Shown here: piece by piece, positions 37,540 through 49,175 of the stretch
Layout: every line of letters starts with the position of its first letter
How positions within the stretch are numbered: position 1 is the stretch's first letter
DNA from: Telmatactis stephensoni
Lineage: Eukaryota > Cnidaria > Anthozoa > Actiniaria > Isophelliidae
Direction: 5' to 3'
DNA length: 64,000 nt
Assembly: GCA_029948255.1 (NCBI GenBank)
Contig: JALIZF010001449.1
Location: 186,001 to 250,000, forward strand
The notes under the pieces: generated by a model
What the model was told of the DNA's origin: nothing
Database searches by the model: none
What the model saw: the letters and a program-made list of their open reading frames with translations, nothing else
Translations under genes and position numbers: made by a program

Positions 37540-40500
37540 GGATCCATCCATTCTTGAATCCATTCATTCATGCATTCATTCACTCGATCATTCATCCATT
37601 TAAGGAATGTGCTTTCAAACAAGTGGACTCATGTCACAGTGTCCTGGAATCGAGTTACTAAGCAAGCTAAAATCTATCAAGACGGTACTGAAGTCGCGCT
37701 GCAAAAAGTTACAGTTTCTGAACTGGATCTACCTAGTCCTACTCGTTCTGTGTATGATATTGGTTTAAAGCGTGATACACAAACTGTAATGAAGGGAATG
37801 CTGAGAGAACTGGTGGTGTTTGATCGACCACTGACCAGTCAAGAAGTGGTAATTCTCAAAGGTAGTGTAATACATAAAGCAATATGAAGGAAATGATTCT
37901 TTACTGAATTCAGGGATGTATTTGGAAGGATCGATGGAACGCCCCTATGGCCTAGGTAAACAGGTTCAGTGCTGTTGCAATTTGTTTTCAAAGTGGCAGC
38001 GAAACGCATAGAATGCAGTCTATATGTAATTAACGTCGAAGATATCCATATTTTGGATAAAATCTGACTTATAGCTCATGTCCTAATGCAGAAGAGGCGT
38101 ATAAGTGATCAAATTTGGCTAAAATTGTTGTGTATTTTTCGGTTATGTGGCTATATCTTGAGCCAGAAATCCTTTGCCATTGACAAAATCCTCAAGTAAA
38201 AATTACTGTCTGAAATTTACAGTGTAATTGTGAGTTTTTGCTGTTATGAAAGTTGCTTTCTTAATTTTATTGACCAAAACGACAAATTTTACGTATTCTC
38301 AATTGGATGAAAATGAGAGAGATGTGTATGTTTACAAATGCGATCTTCAAATGCAAATTCCATCACCAAGTTCTCGAGATCCAGAAGCCGTTCTTAAAAC
38401 TGCTATAGCAAGATTCAAATATCTCATTTGCCTTTTTGATAATATAGTTTGACTGAGTAAATGCAATGAAAATGATCATGAAATGATAATGAATGTTTTC
38501 ATATACATGCATACATACTTTGTAAATGGCAGCCGAGAAGGTGGTCGATAGCGATTATTTTGCTCTAAATGATGCGATCCCACAAACGAGGAAGGAGAAA
38601 TAAAATTAATAAGCAGCGAACAGAGTAATTAACTCACAAAGAATGCGAAATAAGGTTATTTTTCTGATAAAGAAGGAACACAGTTTCAGTCAAAATGTTT
38701 TTATTTTTCTCTCCTACTGAACCAAAAAGCAAATCAATGTTGATCCGCAACCTGATCCCGTGGTTGCTATTTGGCGTTCCAAAAAAGGCGAAAATCCCAG
38801 CAGAAACATTTGACTTTAATTTTAAGGCAACTTTTGAGCACTATTTTACTTTTTAAAACTCTTTTTGAGCACTTTTTGGCAATTTTCTTCGAGCACTTTT
38901 TTTCAGGATTTTACAAGCGCAATCGGAAAAGGCATACGATCATCTTGATCTGCTATAAGCTAATAGCCGACTACAGCCGGCGAGTCATTGTGTGTAGGCT
39001 TTTATTTTGTCCGCCACAAAATGCGAACAGATTTCTAAAGCGCATGCTCAGCCGAGGAGAGCCTGAAGCCCGTCGAGCGAAAGCTCATATTGCAAACGAT
39101 TGTCTTGTCTCACTATTTCGCCCTCTGTGCATATTCAAAAATAACTATTCAATGGGTGGAGTCATCCATGAACGATTAACCTTCAAAATAACAGCAATAC
39201 TTCAGCGAGAACTAAAACAAATTTCTAAAAGACCGTCGACTTAAAAAGATTAAAAAGTTTAAGCATAAAAATTAGACTGGAATTAAAAATCAAAAACAAA
39301 AACAAAGAATGAAAAATTCTTTGTCGCTGCCCGTCAATGACTGGTCACGAGGAAAAGAGCTATCGTTCATTATTTGGAAAAGTAATAGATTTTTTTTTTT
39401 TTTTTTTTTTGCATGATCAGGTGATGCATGACAGCGCACCAAGATACGGAGTATTTCATTAAGTTAGTGCAGAAACTCATAAGGGGATTGAAACGTGTAG
39501 CACGGGTCACATGCTCCGGAATCGAATATTCAAATTATGCAAATGAGACAAAAGCGCTTTTTGACCATATTTGGAAAATGAAAACTTAGCCTAAAATATA
39601 TTTTGTAGCTAATATTTGTAATTTGTCGTTCATAATTAAAGTAGGTTTTGTAATTTCTATGACTTTGGACATCCTAAAGTGTAACTGTATTCTATAAAGA
39701 AAGTTTAAGATCAGCTCCAAATGTGAAGTTCTCAATGCCGGCAGACAGTAGGGAGCTTAAGCAGGAGACGTTTTTGTCAACGCGGACGTCACCGCAGTGT
39801 ACGTTCTTCTTCATCCGTTCGCCATCATAGATGATGTGTCCGTTTTCGTTAAGCAGAAGTTCAGTTAAGGCTTTTTCATATTCTACCAAGAACAGCAACC
39901 TCATCTATGACGACGAACGGATGAACTAAAACGCACGTGTGACGTCCGTGTTGACAAAAACGTCTCCTGCTTAAGCTCCCTAGTAAGTGGATTTACAAAC
40001 TATTTTATATTACCGCTCTTTCAATTACTTTAAACCACATTCAGAACAAATAATTATTTATAAATAAACAACATTTCAGTATACTAAGTAAACTCTTCTA
40101 TTTATTTAAATTCTTTTTAAATAATGACTGTCTGTTTACAAGTATAAAATCTGTGTAAAATTACTTCGCATTCGAGGTTACGATTCAAGCGTTTCCTTAC
40201 CAGAAAATTGCCCTGGCATGAACTCCGAGTCTTCACAATTCAGTCAGTTACTTTGAACTAAAATACTTTTCGTTTGAAACAAGATTTGATCACTATAAGC
40301 AGCTAGAAAGTGAGCAACATGTAGTAACATGTATAGATGGGGTAATTGTATATTCGGCGGTATTCCACTGATCCTTCCCATGACACATTGCGCCAATTGC
40401 TGTATTTTCTCTGGCGTGGGACAAAAAGGCTCGTGTGTATACCAGAAAATACAAGTGACTCGTGGGATATTCCACGGTATGCCACTCTAAACCATTGTAT

Positions 40501-40971
40501 AACTACTATTTTTACAACGGCATAGTTCATAATAATTGACGTGTAATCCGAAAATGTCTTGTCCTCAAATTGTTGCCGACAACCTTTTTATGGCACAGCA
40601 TCCCTATAATTCTGGGCATGCGGGCCGATCATTTTTGGCATGGCACTTGTAATTATTATCCTGTGAACCGAACATTTGAAAGGGCTGCCGTACCCAAAAT
40701 AGTCGGAACGCGCGTACCAAACTTTAGGGGCGTCGTGCCATATAAATTTTGTGGTGTAAATTTGACTTATGTTGCTGTTGCAGAGAGAACGGATTCAAGC
40801 CACCAACACAGAATCTGGATTGGAAGACCAGCCGGAAGTTACAACAACTGGGATCCAAACCTCGCGCCTAGTTCTGGGTGCGCTTCTGTAAAAGCATGGG
40901 GGCGATACCATTGGGATAAAATTAATTGCAGTATTGCAATACAGTTTGTCTGTGAAAAAAAGGTTAAGTAA
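32604..40971 (+). CDS. Lectin gene copy C: secreted PAN - split C-type lectin - LamG protein
   Basis: Exons are 32604-32924, 33614-33668, 34034-34207, 35700-35769, 36549-36836, 37605-37861 and 40784-40971, again 1353 nt and 450 residues, with the same phases as copy B and identical lengths for exons 3, 5, 6 and 7. Signal peptide LLIVIFLYPTILFTKGLA; PAN domain with seven Cys (copy B has eight) and CELIRGT; linker CPSGETC; CTLD first half (LPDGWFQLGSSAFK, NDTCSVNNASLATID); LamG exons 4-6; CTLD second half (RIWIGRPAGSYNNWDPNL, WDKINC, FVCEKKVK-stop). In both copies the two extra N-terminal Cys of long-form CTLDs are replaced (ALPDGW, SSAF). Exon 1 is 12 nt longer and exon 4 is 9 nt shorter than in B. 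Expression and ligand are unknown; a role in surface recognition is inference from the domains. Confidence 0.85.
34852..35100. repeat. MITE in intron 3 of copy C
   Basis: Arms of about 65 bp (AATCCTCGATTCCGGAAAAG at the left) match the complement of the right end (35036-35100). The small frame inside it on the minus strand is a by-product. Confidence 0.75.
35241..35506. repeat. MITE family member (partner at 18982-19241)
   Basis: Same ends and internal blocks as the copy in intron 1 of gene B, here in intron 3 of gene C. The positions are not homologous, so these are two independent insertions. Confidence 0.7.
36930..37090. repeat. MITE in intron 5 of copy C, shared with copy B
   Basis: Homologous in position and sequence to 23770-23965: CACCCCTAATTCTCGGCACG, GGACAATCATTTTTGGCACA and a complementary right end GTGCCGTGCCATAAAAAGG. 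Confidence 0.65.
37385..37604. repeat. Tetranucleotide microsatellites before exon 6 of copy C
   Basis: (CATC)n, (TTCC)n, (TTTA)n, (TTCA)n, then about 70 bp of (TTCT)n ending 60 bp before exon 6. The pyrimidine-rich tract may serve the acceptor of exon 6. Ser/Phe-rich frames here are artefacts. Confidence 0.85.
39751..39980. repeat. 230-bp MITE with TA target (Tc1/mariner type)
   Basis: Ends GGGAGCTTAAGCAGGAGACG with about 44-bp inverted arms, flanked by TA at 39749-39750 and 39981-39982. Confidence 0.75.
40290..40530 (+). repeat. Dispersed repeat, copy 1 (copy 2 at about 63470-63700)
   Basis: Shares with 63470-63700, in the same orientation, CTGATCCTTCCCAT, TTGCTGTATTTT, TCTGGCRTGGGA, AAAGGCTCGTGTGTATAC, GATATTCCAYGGTATGCCAC and TCATTGTATAACT-type blocks (R and Y mark the differing bases). 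It has an inverted-repeat character. Family unknown. Confidence 0.6.
40575..40765. repeat. Third member of the intron-5 MITE family, next to exon 7 of copy C
   Basis: GCCGACAACCTTTTTATGGC at the left and GGGGCGTCGTGCCATATAAA at the right, resembling 23770-23965 and 36930-37090. It ends about 20 bp before the exon 7 acceptor at 40783. Confidence 0.6.
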
Positions 40972-42540
40972 TGCTCCAAGTAAGAACTAGGGGGACTAGC
41001 AGTATAGAATGTAGGAAAGCGTTTGTTGTTTAAGAGGAGATATTTTCAGTGCGGGGCAATAATATGGCGAAAAGCGCCAAAAACTAGACCTTCGTGCGAG
41101 TTTTAATTTTTAACACTCAAATCATTTTTCTTCCGGTTAAAAACTGACGTACCAAGATCAAATATCTGTTTAAAACGGATTTTTGAATTGTACAAAGAAA
41201 TTTTTTTGAAGTTGTGTTGGGATTAAGCTTTTCAAGCTGAATATAAAGGAACCATACAGCAAATAAGCAAATGAAGGCCTAAACCTCATTTTCGATCTAA
41301 ATTTTCGCTTTGGATTAACACTTTGATTCACTTTTCATCGGCCAAAACTACTTGCAAACAACTTAAACTTTCTGACAGAAATGATTTTAGTTTTGTACAA
41401 CAGCTATTCTTTAACTCAGGACTTTTTGTCGTTCACTGCTCGAACCTGAAAATAATCCCCTCTTAAACTGTAAGCTCAAACCTCATTTGTGAAATGTGAA
41501 ATACCAAAAATTATATGTAGAAGAAACACATTAAATTCTGTAGCACAAGAGAAAATATAATCCAAATTAAAACTAAGCTTTTGTCCTTAGCATTTTTTAC
41601 GGAACTTTTAGATTTAAAAATATTTTATCCACGGGTTGATATATCTCCGGTGGGAAAAATGAAATCCCGCAGAACATTAGACTGCCCCCAGCAAAACAAT
41701 ACTCTGTCAGGAAAAAAATATTTTCATGTAGATTGTGACTCATGCACTCGAGAAAATATTTTATAAGGTCAGTGAGGTGCTACGAGGTTCATGGAGTTTT
41801 TTCGAAAGGGTCGAAGGCAGCTACATGATTTTGACGATTTGTTTATCCAAAGACGCATGGCGTCACTTGTTCGATTGAATAACTAATACCAATATAATCA
41901 CACATAAGGTGCACAAAAATCAATTCAAACTTTACCTGGATGAACTCCAATAAGCTGAATATTGTAGCCAATTGCGATCACCAACAATAAAATAAAATGC
42001 ATTACAGCGAGTAATGCCAAGAAAGAACAAACGCAACTCATAACAAATGGTAACAAACGATACCTGTAAGACTTCACAAACAACTTGAATGACTCCTAAC
42101 CTTTTGTTCGAAAAGCTCATGTATAAAGGTCTACTGACGGAAAACCAAACCGCCAATCAAACCGGTTCCACCAATCAAATTAAAGTATATTGTAGGGTAC
42201 CCAGACATCTATCTCCTTATAAGGAACTGATCAGACTTATTAGACCAGAAAGATTTATATAAATGTTAACTGAACTAAAAAAACAATACTAGCATGAAAT
42301 TTAGCATGAAGCTCAAAAACTCATGTGCCCAGTGTTAATGTAATACATAAACAACATAAAATAATAAACATACATAAATAACACAAAAATATAGCACAAC
42401 ACACTCAAAAGTTCAGCAAAAATTATATAAACAGAAAGATAATTAAAGTATAATGAATACTGATAAAAAAGGAATTTTAGAAACGATTTGTGGCTACAAT
42501 ATACTTTTGAACTTCAACAAACAGTTTACGATTTTTTTTC
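40972..42540. other. Non-coding stretch downstream of copy C
   Basis: AT-rich with no supported gene. A weak relative of the 6262-6471 repeat flank lies around 41330-41480 (TTGTACAACAGCTATTC). Confidence 0.4.
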
Positions 42541-42544
42541 AAAT

Positions 42545-42785
42545 CTAATTCCTTTCAACACATAGCAACCAATTGAGTTTTTGCCTTTTTGAAGAACTAT
42601 TTGTCCATAAAGTGCCACAAATCTGTGCAGCTGAGGTAAGAAGAGAATTACGTTGAGCAGCGTACCGAGGAAATACCACAAAGAAATAATGCATAGTTGT
42701 TTCATTTTCAATTTCACAAATAAATTTTGGAGAAGGAGAACAGTTGATACGAAACAAATACTCATTTAAAGTACACGCATCTAGT
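42545..42785 (-). mobile_element. LINE reverse-transcriptase C-terminal fragment (minus strand)
   Basis: Translates to TLNEYLFRINCSPSPKFIC, then HYFFVVFPRYAAQRNSLL, matching the Cys...HFFFHCPRYAAQR motif near the end of non-LTR retrotransposon polyproteins. The second expected Cys before PRY is changed to Phe, and the fragment is 5'-truncated at the junction with the next element. Confidence 0.65.
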
Positions 42786-43380
42786 CAAGTAAACTTCAAA
42801 AGCTACAAAATCGTGCGGCTAGGATCTTGACATTTTCCAGCTATGATGCTAACCCTGAAGAGTTATTTGAATTACTTGGTTGGAAAAAACTCGAACCTCA
42901 GCGTCAAATACAAAAAGCTGTCATGGTTTACAAGTCTTTAAATGGACTAGCTCCTGAATATCTTCGCTCAAAATTCGTTGATCGGAATGATGTGACAGAT
43001 TACAAATTGAGAAACACAGAGAGCAAACTTGCTATCCCACAGCCACGCACCAATTACCTTAAAAATAGCTTTAGCTATAGTGGTGCGGTTCTGTGGAATA
43101 GCTTACCAATTGAATTGCGGCAAGCTACAACTTTAAGTAAATTTCGCTCTGGCTGCAGCAGTTTCTTCACCTAGATACTAGACTCGGCACTCATGGAAAT
43201 CAGATTTTTTTTTCTTTTCTTTTATAATGATTGCAATTATTGACATAATTTTAATTTATTTATAAAATTAGATTAGGCTTATAGTTAGTTTTATACACAT
43301 ATGTATATATATATATGTGTGTATTATTTATTATTGTTACATACTCTGATGAGTTACTACCGTGTGTAAATAAAAGTTAC
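42786..43380 (+). mobile_element. 5'-truncated LINE: reverse-transcriptase C-terminus and 3' UTR
   Basis: Reads KLQKLQNRAARILTFSSYDA, GLAPEYLRSKF, PRTNYLKNSFSYSGAVLWN, SLP-x-ELR to a stop at 43174. This is the standard C-terminal end of CR1/L2-type non-LTR elements of cnidarians. The 3' UTR follows to about 43380 (AAATAAAAGTTAC). It is head-to-head with the minus-strand fragment. The frame is open, but most of the element is missing. Confidence 0.75.
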
Positions 43381-43719
43381 TTAAGTCGAGTATGAAGAAC
43401 AGACGCTGTTCTAGAAAAAGAATGATCGAATAGTTTATTATATTTTTGAGAAAGAAACTTGGCCGCACATATTTCGTTCTTAAACGTCCATAAGCACGAT
43501 AATCATTATAAGTAATAACACAAAACAAAACATTTGAAACTCTTATCAAAAACTACAGCAAGCGATGGAACTTGGGAATAATTGATATGGAGTTGACACC
43601 TCAACAGAACGATCTCATTTATAAACGTGGTTAAAATTCCAATGAAGTCTGATCAATGAATGTTTAGTTCCAGTCTCAAGAGTGCTCAACCGGAACCGCT
43701 CCACAAATATCCGCTCCAC

Positions 43720-43905
43720 AGGGGTCTTTTGTCCTGGCTGGCAAAATAAACTGGTTTGTATGCTAGCTGGGAATTCAAAGAACATGCCTCTACTGGCTCG
43801 CTAAAAAGGCGTTAAATATACCTCTGCTGGCTGGCAAACAAATCTGATATTTGCTGGCTGATCGGTTATTTATTACCTGGCTGGCTATTGTATGGAACCC
43901 TCCCC
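43720..43905 (+). repeat. Degenerate array rich in CTGGCTGGCAAA, left copy
   Basis: Five or six irregular units of 30-40 bp each contain GGCTGGC or GCTGGCTGG. A similar array lies at 50095-50300. The flanking motif GGAGCGGATATTT is inverted between the two sites (43705-43715 and 50306-50318). Confidence 0.55.
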
Positions 43906-46900
43906 TCCCCTAGCTCTTACAGATCCAGCTAGCTGCGCTTTGGAACGCCTGCTTCCTGAGGCTAGCGGGAACAGGCTAGTGTGCGTTACGCATTAAAAGA
44001 TAACCGGATGTAACGTAAACTCGGTTACCATGCAAAATGTGTGAAAACGTAATCCCATACTGCTTTTGTTCTGCTGAAAGGCCGAAAGAGCGCACTTTTC
44101 AGTAAAGCTAGTGAAGCCGTTGATACAAGTAAAGAAGTTGTTTTGTCACCTTAGTTTCTGACTTCGAGGAATAGGTAAGTAATACATATCAGAAAAAACT
44201 TGCAAATACTGTATTTTAAGTTGAATTTACATCTTGATGTGCAGATTTATTTTCTCGCTTTAATTAATTATAATTTTGTTCTTTTTGTAGATCAGTGCAG
44301 ACTTAAGTCATGTGTTACTTACAAGGTAAAACAGTTAATTTTTACTTTTTGGATCCTATATATTTGTTTGATTTCCTTGATTAAGCCACCTATCCTATAT
44401 TTGCGTCGACCCTGCCGAATGGAGCAGGATGGAATTCAGCGGGAATTCAGTCACCACAATCTCCATGCTGTCCTCCGTTCTTTAGAAAGTTTGCTTGTTG
44501 CTTACTATTTTCAACAGCTTTGGTCTGTGTTAAAAATAGTTTGTTCGATTCGCTAGAATTTCAATCAGTAATGATTATAATATCGAAAACTTGAAGCGCG
44601 CGACCAAGTGTTGAAACACTTCCTTTGCGACGTTGGTATTTGTTACAGTAAAACTCGGGGTAAAGTGTGCCGGGTACACTTTTTTCCTTTAGTAGTCGTC
44701 AAAACTTCTTTCTATTTTAATGTTTTAATCTAGATGAATAACTTTTTTCATTGAATTTCAGTCGCGGTGGCATTGTTGCGGCTACGACCTCACTAGCGCC
44801 CGTGTCACTGGGAGACACGGGTGCCATCAGTACCAGGGGCCGTCTTCTGGCTTCTTAAATCGAGGTAGGTTTTTACATTTAATTGCAATATTCCGATTTG
44901 GTTGTTCTCAGGGGTCATTTATAAGTACAAACGATAAACTGAAACTGAACGAAACAAAACTCAAGAAAACTGTATATATTTATTCACCAAAAATATTTAC
45001 ACTTAAGGTCTACCAATACTATTCTACTAAAATACGTTTTATACCTTGCAAATTTTTTTGTGGTTTCATTTCATATGTTACATATGAAAGACACAATAAA
45101 TCGTGTTGCTAAATTCACTTCAATAAACAACAACATTAGCTACTGCGCCGTCCGGCGCTTTATTTATTGGCAAGTTCCTGTACAGAAATGAAATGTTCAG
45201 TGTTCCTGTCGGTACTCTTTGTTTATCAATTCCACGAATGTTTTGAATTCTGGATCAAGGTTACTGAAACTTTTACTTTGTGGGCTCTTGCAGGTATTCC
45301 GCTGTCTCCCTTAGTCCACTTTGCTTATTCGATCACTTCACTGTAGATCAATTGATGTAAATATATAAATCGAATTTAAGAATGTGATTCAAAATCGATT
45401 CAGTAGTCTGACTGACTGACTGGCTGGCTGGCTGTGTAACGCCCCTCGTAGCTGACAGATTTTTGTTAATTTACACTTTAGCTTGATCAGGAAAACCTTT
45501 TATAAATGCCACACACCTAATTTCAAAAGTTTCAAAACCACGTTCATAATTGGGTAAACACCGATGAAACACCGAACACCTTTGAACAAACACTATTAAA
45601 CTAGCCAAAGTGACTTCAAATCTAAATGTGAACACGGCCAATAACTGTTTGAATTGCTCTATCAGAGGGTATATCAGGATGTTAAAAGAGTCTTGGCTGG
45701 AACTCAACATATCATGGCCGGCATGGCAGGGCATATTTTTATCTCAAGGCTTTACGCAGTTATGTATTAGACAGACAATGAGGTTTTTGAGAACTTTGTG
45801 AAATTCTGTTTTGCGCAAGAAATCTGTCAACAACAGCGATTGAGTAGGTGAGACGGCAAATTTTGCAAAGCCTACCATCAAAAGTGCCCTCGTCTTGGTT
45901 TGGAGGCCTCCAATTGTGTTTTATCCTTAGTTGGCACATTCTTAGCCATTTGATCACTGTTATAATTATATAGTTCCCAGGCATAACATTTGATTTGGTA
46001 CTGACTAGGGCAAACATATGCAGATTGACTTTGGCAACGTTTGCACAATAACGAAAATCTAGGTGTAGTGACATAACAATTTGGGAATTTTTCCAGTTGG
46101 GAATCTTGTTGGCACCTTCTCCAACAAAAATATCGAATGTCAGTCAAAAAGTCAAGTCATACTTGCAATTTTTTTGAGAACTAGATATTTCGGTTTCTTT
46201 GGAAGGCACGTTTTTGTCAAAAATTCCTCTGAAAAATTTCTTGCAATCACGTGCATTTCAAACGATGATTCTTCTGTACGTGAAAAAGTGCAATGGAGGT
46301 TTTTCATTTGACGTCATCTAAGCCATTGTTCGCGCCATACTGGCGGGCAGGTTTGTGCTGACTTCGGCGAGTTATCGAAGAGTTTGGATCTTTGGAAAAT
46401 CAAAAAAAGTCGCCGAAAAGCTTGTCCTTGTTTATAAAATCAAATTTTTTCCTTGTTATTTTTTATGATTCATGGTTGTAGCAAATGAAATTTTCGAATC
46501 GCACAAAAAAAATGTTTTCTTTCATTCTTTAAGTTTCGAGATCAATCAAAAAGCAATCAAAAATCATTTTGTGTTCGCGCTAACTTGATACGAATTGATC
46601 GTTTGCACTGACGTCATCAAAAAATTAACTTTGTCCTACAAAAATTCAAGTATGTTCACCTAAGAAGAACAAGTAAAACCATGCGAAATTTTTAGCTAAA
46701 AGTTAATTTTTGCAAATGCGAAGATATTAGCGATTATATATGCCAATGTTTTTGTAAGAAATGCATGGCGAGGTCATGTTTGTATTGCTCTACAGGACAC
46801 CAACATTTCATGACTGTTTCAGAGCCGTGAGACGAATTAAAAGTAAAATGTTTAGGTGAACCGAGTTTTTGTTGCAGAGATAAAAACGATTATATATGCT

Positions 46901-47515
46901 CGATCTTTACAAAGTGCATCAAATTATTTCGATATAAGTTCCAAAATTCTCGAAATGCAGTTTTCTAAACCACATTTTAGAATAAAATCGATTGGATGAG
47001 AAATAAAGTTTTACTTAATTTTTTTTGAACCTATGATGTAACGTGCAAACGAAGAATATTGACCAACATAAGCTTGAGTAACGTGAAATCAAATTTGGTA
47101 CTATTAGTTATCATTCACATTATCGTGCGATTTAGCTAGCTGAGGTGCAGGAATCCCACCGTCAAGATTAGTGTTGCTGCTCGCCTGATGGCTTGCAGCA
47201 ATTATTTTATGTATTATTAATGATTGTTTAAATTTGCTGTTTTTTCGGTGATTCTGTTTTTTCTCTGCATTTTCTATGTAACTTTTCTCTCTTTTCCCCC
47301 TACCCGTTGTTGCTCTTACTTGTATGTTCTCGGTCTTGCAGATGCTTTAAAATGAGGAGATAACTTGATTATTTTCTTTAATTTCAGCTACCTTTTTTGG
47401 GAGATACATCTGGTTGGCGAATGGGATATTAAGTTTACAAATGTTTAAGGGAATAAACTCAATTGAGAACTATTTTTTCAAAATACTTAATTCGTTCTTG
47501 CACATTTCTTGAAAA
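43906..47515. other. Mostly non-coding; two possible small Cys-rich exons
   Basis: Two splice-bounded open stretches could be joined: 44291-44325 (QCRLKSCVTYK) and 44762-44864 (SRWHCCGYDLTSARVTGRHG, CHQYQG), giving a C-x5-C ... WHCCG ... GCH pattern reminiscent of a zinc-binding fold. No flanking exon was found to complete a gene. Minus-strand open frames at 45471-46147 contain Cys pairs but stay unrecognised. The rest is AT-rich without signal. Confidence 0.25.
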
Positions 47516-47629
47516 ATTAACCGTTGCGCGCTGCGAAAGTTTTAATCTGCCTTTGCTGCGAAAGTTTTAATCTAATTTCCCATTCGGTCTAGAATTTATG
47601 TGATATTTTCTGTGAAACTTTACCTTGTT

Positions 47630-49175
47630 CTTTCATGCGATACCTTTGCGGTGATTAAGTCAGCAATGACCGTTGCTGCGAAGGTGACTTTTTCTGCGAA
47701 ACTTTGTCGTGTTCTTGCAATAACTTTGCTGCGATTAAGTCAGCAATGACCGTTGCGGCGAAGATCGATTGTATACGTTCCGGCAATCAATTTTGCGGAA
47801 ATTGTCCTTGTTCGCTATAAAAATGTAGGTGACAGTTTTTTTGCGAAATTTTGTCGTGTTCGTTTTTTAGTTTTTATTTTTTTTATTTTTGGCGATACCT
47901 TTGCGGTGATTAAGTCAGCAATGACCGTTGCTGCGAAGGTGACTTTTTCTGCGAAACTTTGTCGTGTTCTTGCAATAACTTTGCTACGATTAAGTCAGCA
48001 ATGACCGTTGCGGCGAAGATCGATTGTATACGTTCCGGCAATCAATTTTGCGGAAATTGTCCTTGTTCGCTATAAAAATGTAGGTGACAGTTTTTTTGCG
48101 AAATTTTGTCGTGTTCGTTTTTTGTTTTTTTATTTTTTATTTTTGGCGATACCTTTGCGGTGATTAAGTCAGCAATGACCGTTGCTGCGAAGGTGACTTT
48201 TTCTGCGAAACTTTGTCGTGTTCTTGCAATAACTTTGCTACGATTAAGTCAGCAATGACCGTTGCGGCGAAGATCGATTGTATACGTTCCGGCAATCAAT
48301 TTTGCGGAAATTGTCCTTGTTCGCTATAAAAATGTAGGTGACAGTTTTTTTGCGAAATTTTGTCGTGTTCGTTTTTTGTTTTTTTTATTTTTTTATTTTT
48401 GGCGATACCTTTGCGGTGATTAAGTCAGCAATGACCGTTGCTGCGAAGGTGACTTTTTCTGCGAAACTTTGTCGTGTTCTTGCAATAACTTTGCTGCGAT
48501 TAAGTCAGCAATGACCGTTGCGGCGAAGATCGATTGTATACGTTCCGGCAATCAATTTTGCGGAAATTGTCCTTGTTCGCTATAAAAATGTAGGTGACAG
48601 TTTTTTTGCAAAATTTTGTCGTGTTCGTTTTTTAGTTTTTATCATTTTTATTTTTGGCGATACCTTTGCGGTGATTAAGTCAGCAATGACCGTTGCTGCG
48701 AAGGTGACTTTTTCTGCGAAACTTTGTCGTGTTCTTGCAATAACTTTGCTACGATTAAGTCAGCAATGACCGTTGCGGCGAAGATCGATTGTATACGTTC
48801 CGGCAATCAATTTTGCGGAAATTGTCCTTGTTCGCTATAAAAATGTAGGTGACAGTTTTTTTGCGAAATTTTGTCGTGTTCGTTTTTTGTTTTTTTATTT
48901 TTTTATTTTTGGCGATACCTTTGCGGTGATTAAGTCAGCAATGACCGTTGCTGCGAAGGTGACTTTTTCTGCGAAACTTTGTCGTGTTCTTGCAATAACT
49001 TTGCTACGATTAAGTCAGCAATGACCGTTGCGGCGAAGATCGATTGTATACGTTCCGGCAATCAATTTTGCGGAAATTGTCCTTGTTCGCTATAAAAATG
49101 TAGGTGACAGTTTTTTTGCGAAATTTTGTCGTGTTCGGGTTTTTTTGGCGATACCTTTGCGGTGATTAAGTCATG
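47630..49175 (+). repeat. Tandem repeat array, unit about 255 bp, about six copies
   Basis: The motif GCGATACCTTTGCGG recurs at about 47638, 47892, 48148, 48403, 48657, 48915 and 49148. Each unit contains GATTAAGTCAGCAATGACCG twice, so it is an unequal dimer, and ends with a T-rich spacer of variable length around CGTGTTCGTTTTTT. The units look nearly identical. The last is cut short at 49175. The 83-codon frames running unit to unit start at TTG and reflect the repeat, not a gene. A CTGCGAAAGTTTTAATCT pair at 47530-47575 is a probable diverged outer copy. Confidence 0.9.

Larger units (their letters stand above)
37862..40574. other. Intron 6 of copy C: mostly unique AT-rich sequence
   Basis: Much longer than intron 6 of copy B (about 0.8 kb). 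It holds a poly-T run (39390-39411), a TA-flanked MITE (39751-39980) and a dispersed repeat (40290-40530). I looked for a further CTLD exon carrying a WIGL-type motif and did not find one. Confidence 0.45.

Noticed and set aside
38771..39244. 157-codon frame in intron 6 of copy C
   Set aside because: No domain, basic and Phe/Leu-rich composition, and no counterpart in copy B.
45471..46147. Overlapping minus-strand frames with Cys pairs
   Set aside because: No recognisable family, frames do not join cleanly and no splice sites link them; kept only as a note.
47753..49024. Repeated 83-codon frames that look like a tandem gene family
   Set aside because: They start at TTG, follow the 255-bp satellite period and pass through its T-rich spacer; they reflect the repeat.
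47630..49175. CRISPR-like array of regular repeats
   Set aside because: Units are 255 bp with no short-repeat/unique-spacer structure, and the DNA is eukaryotic.
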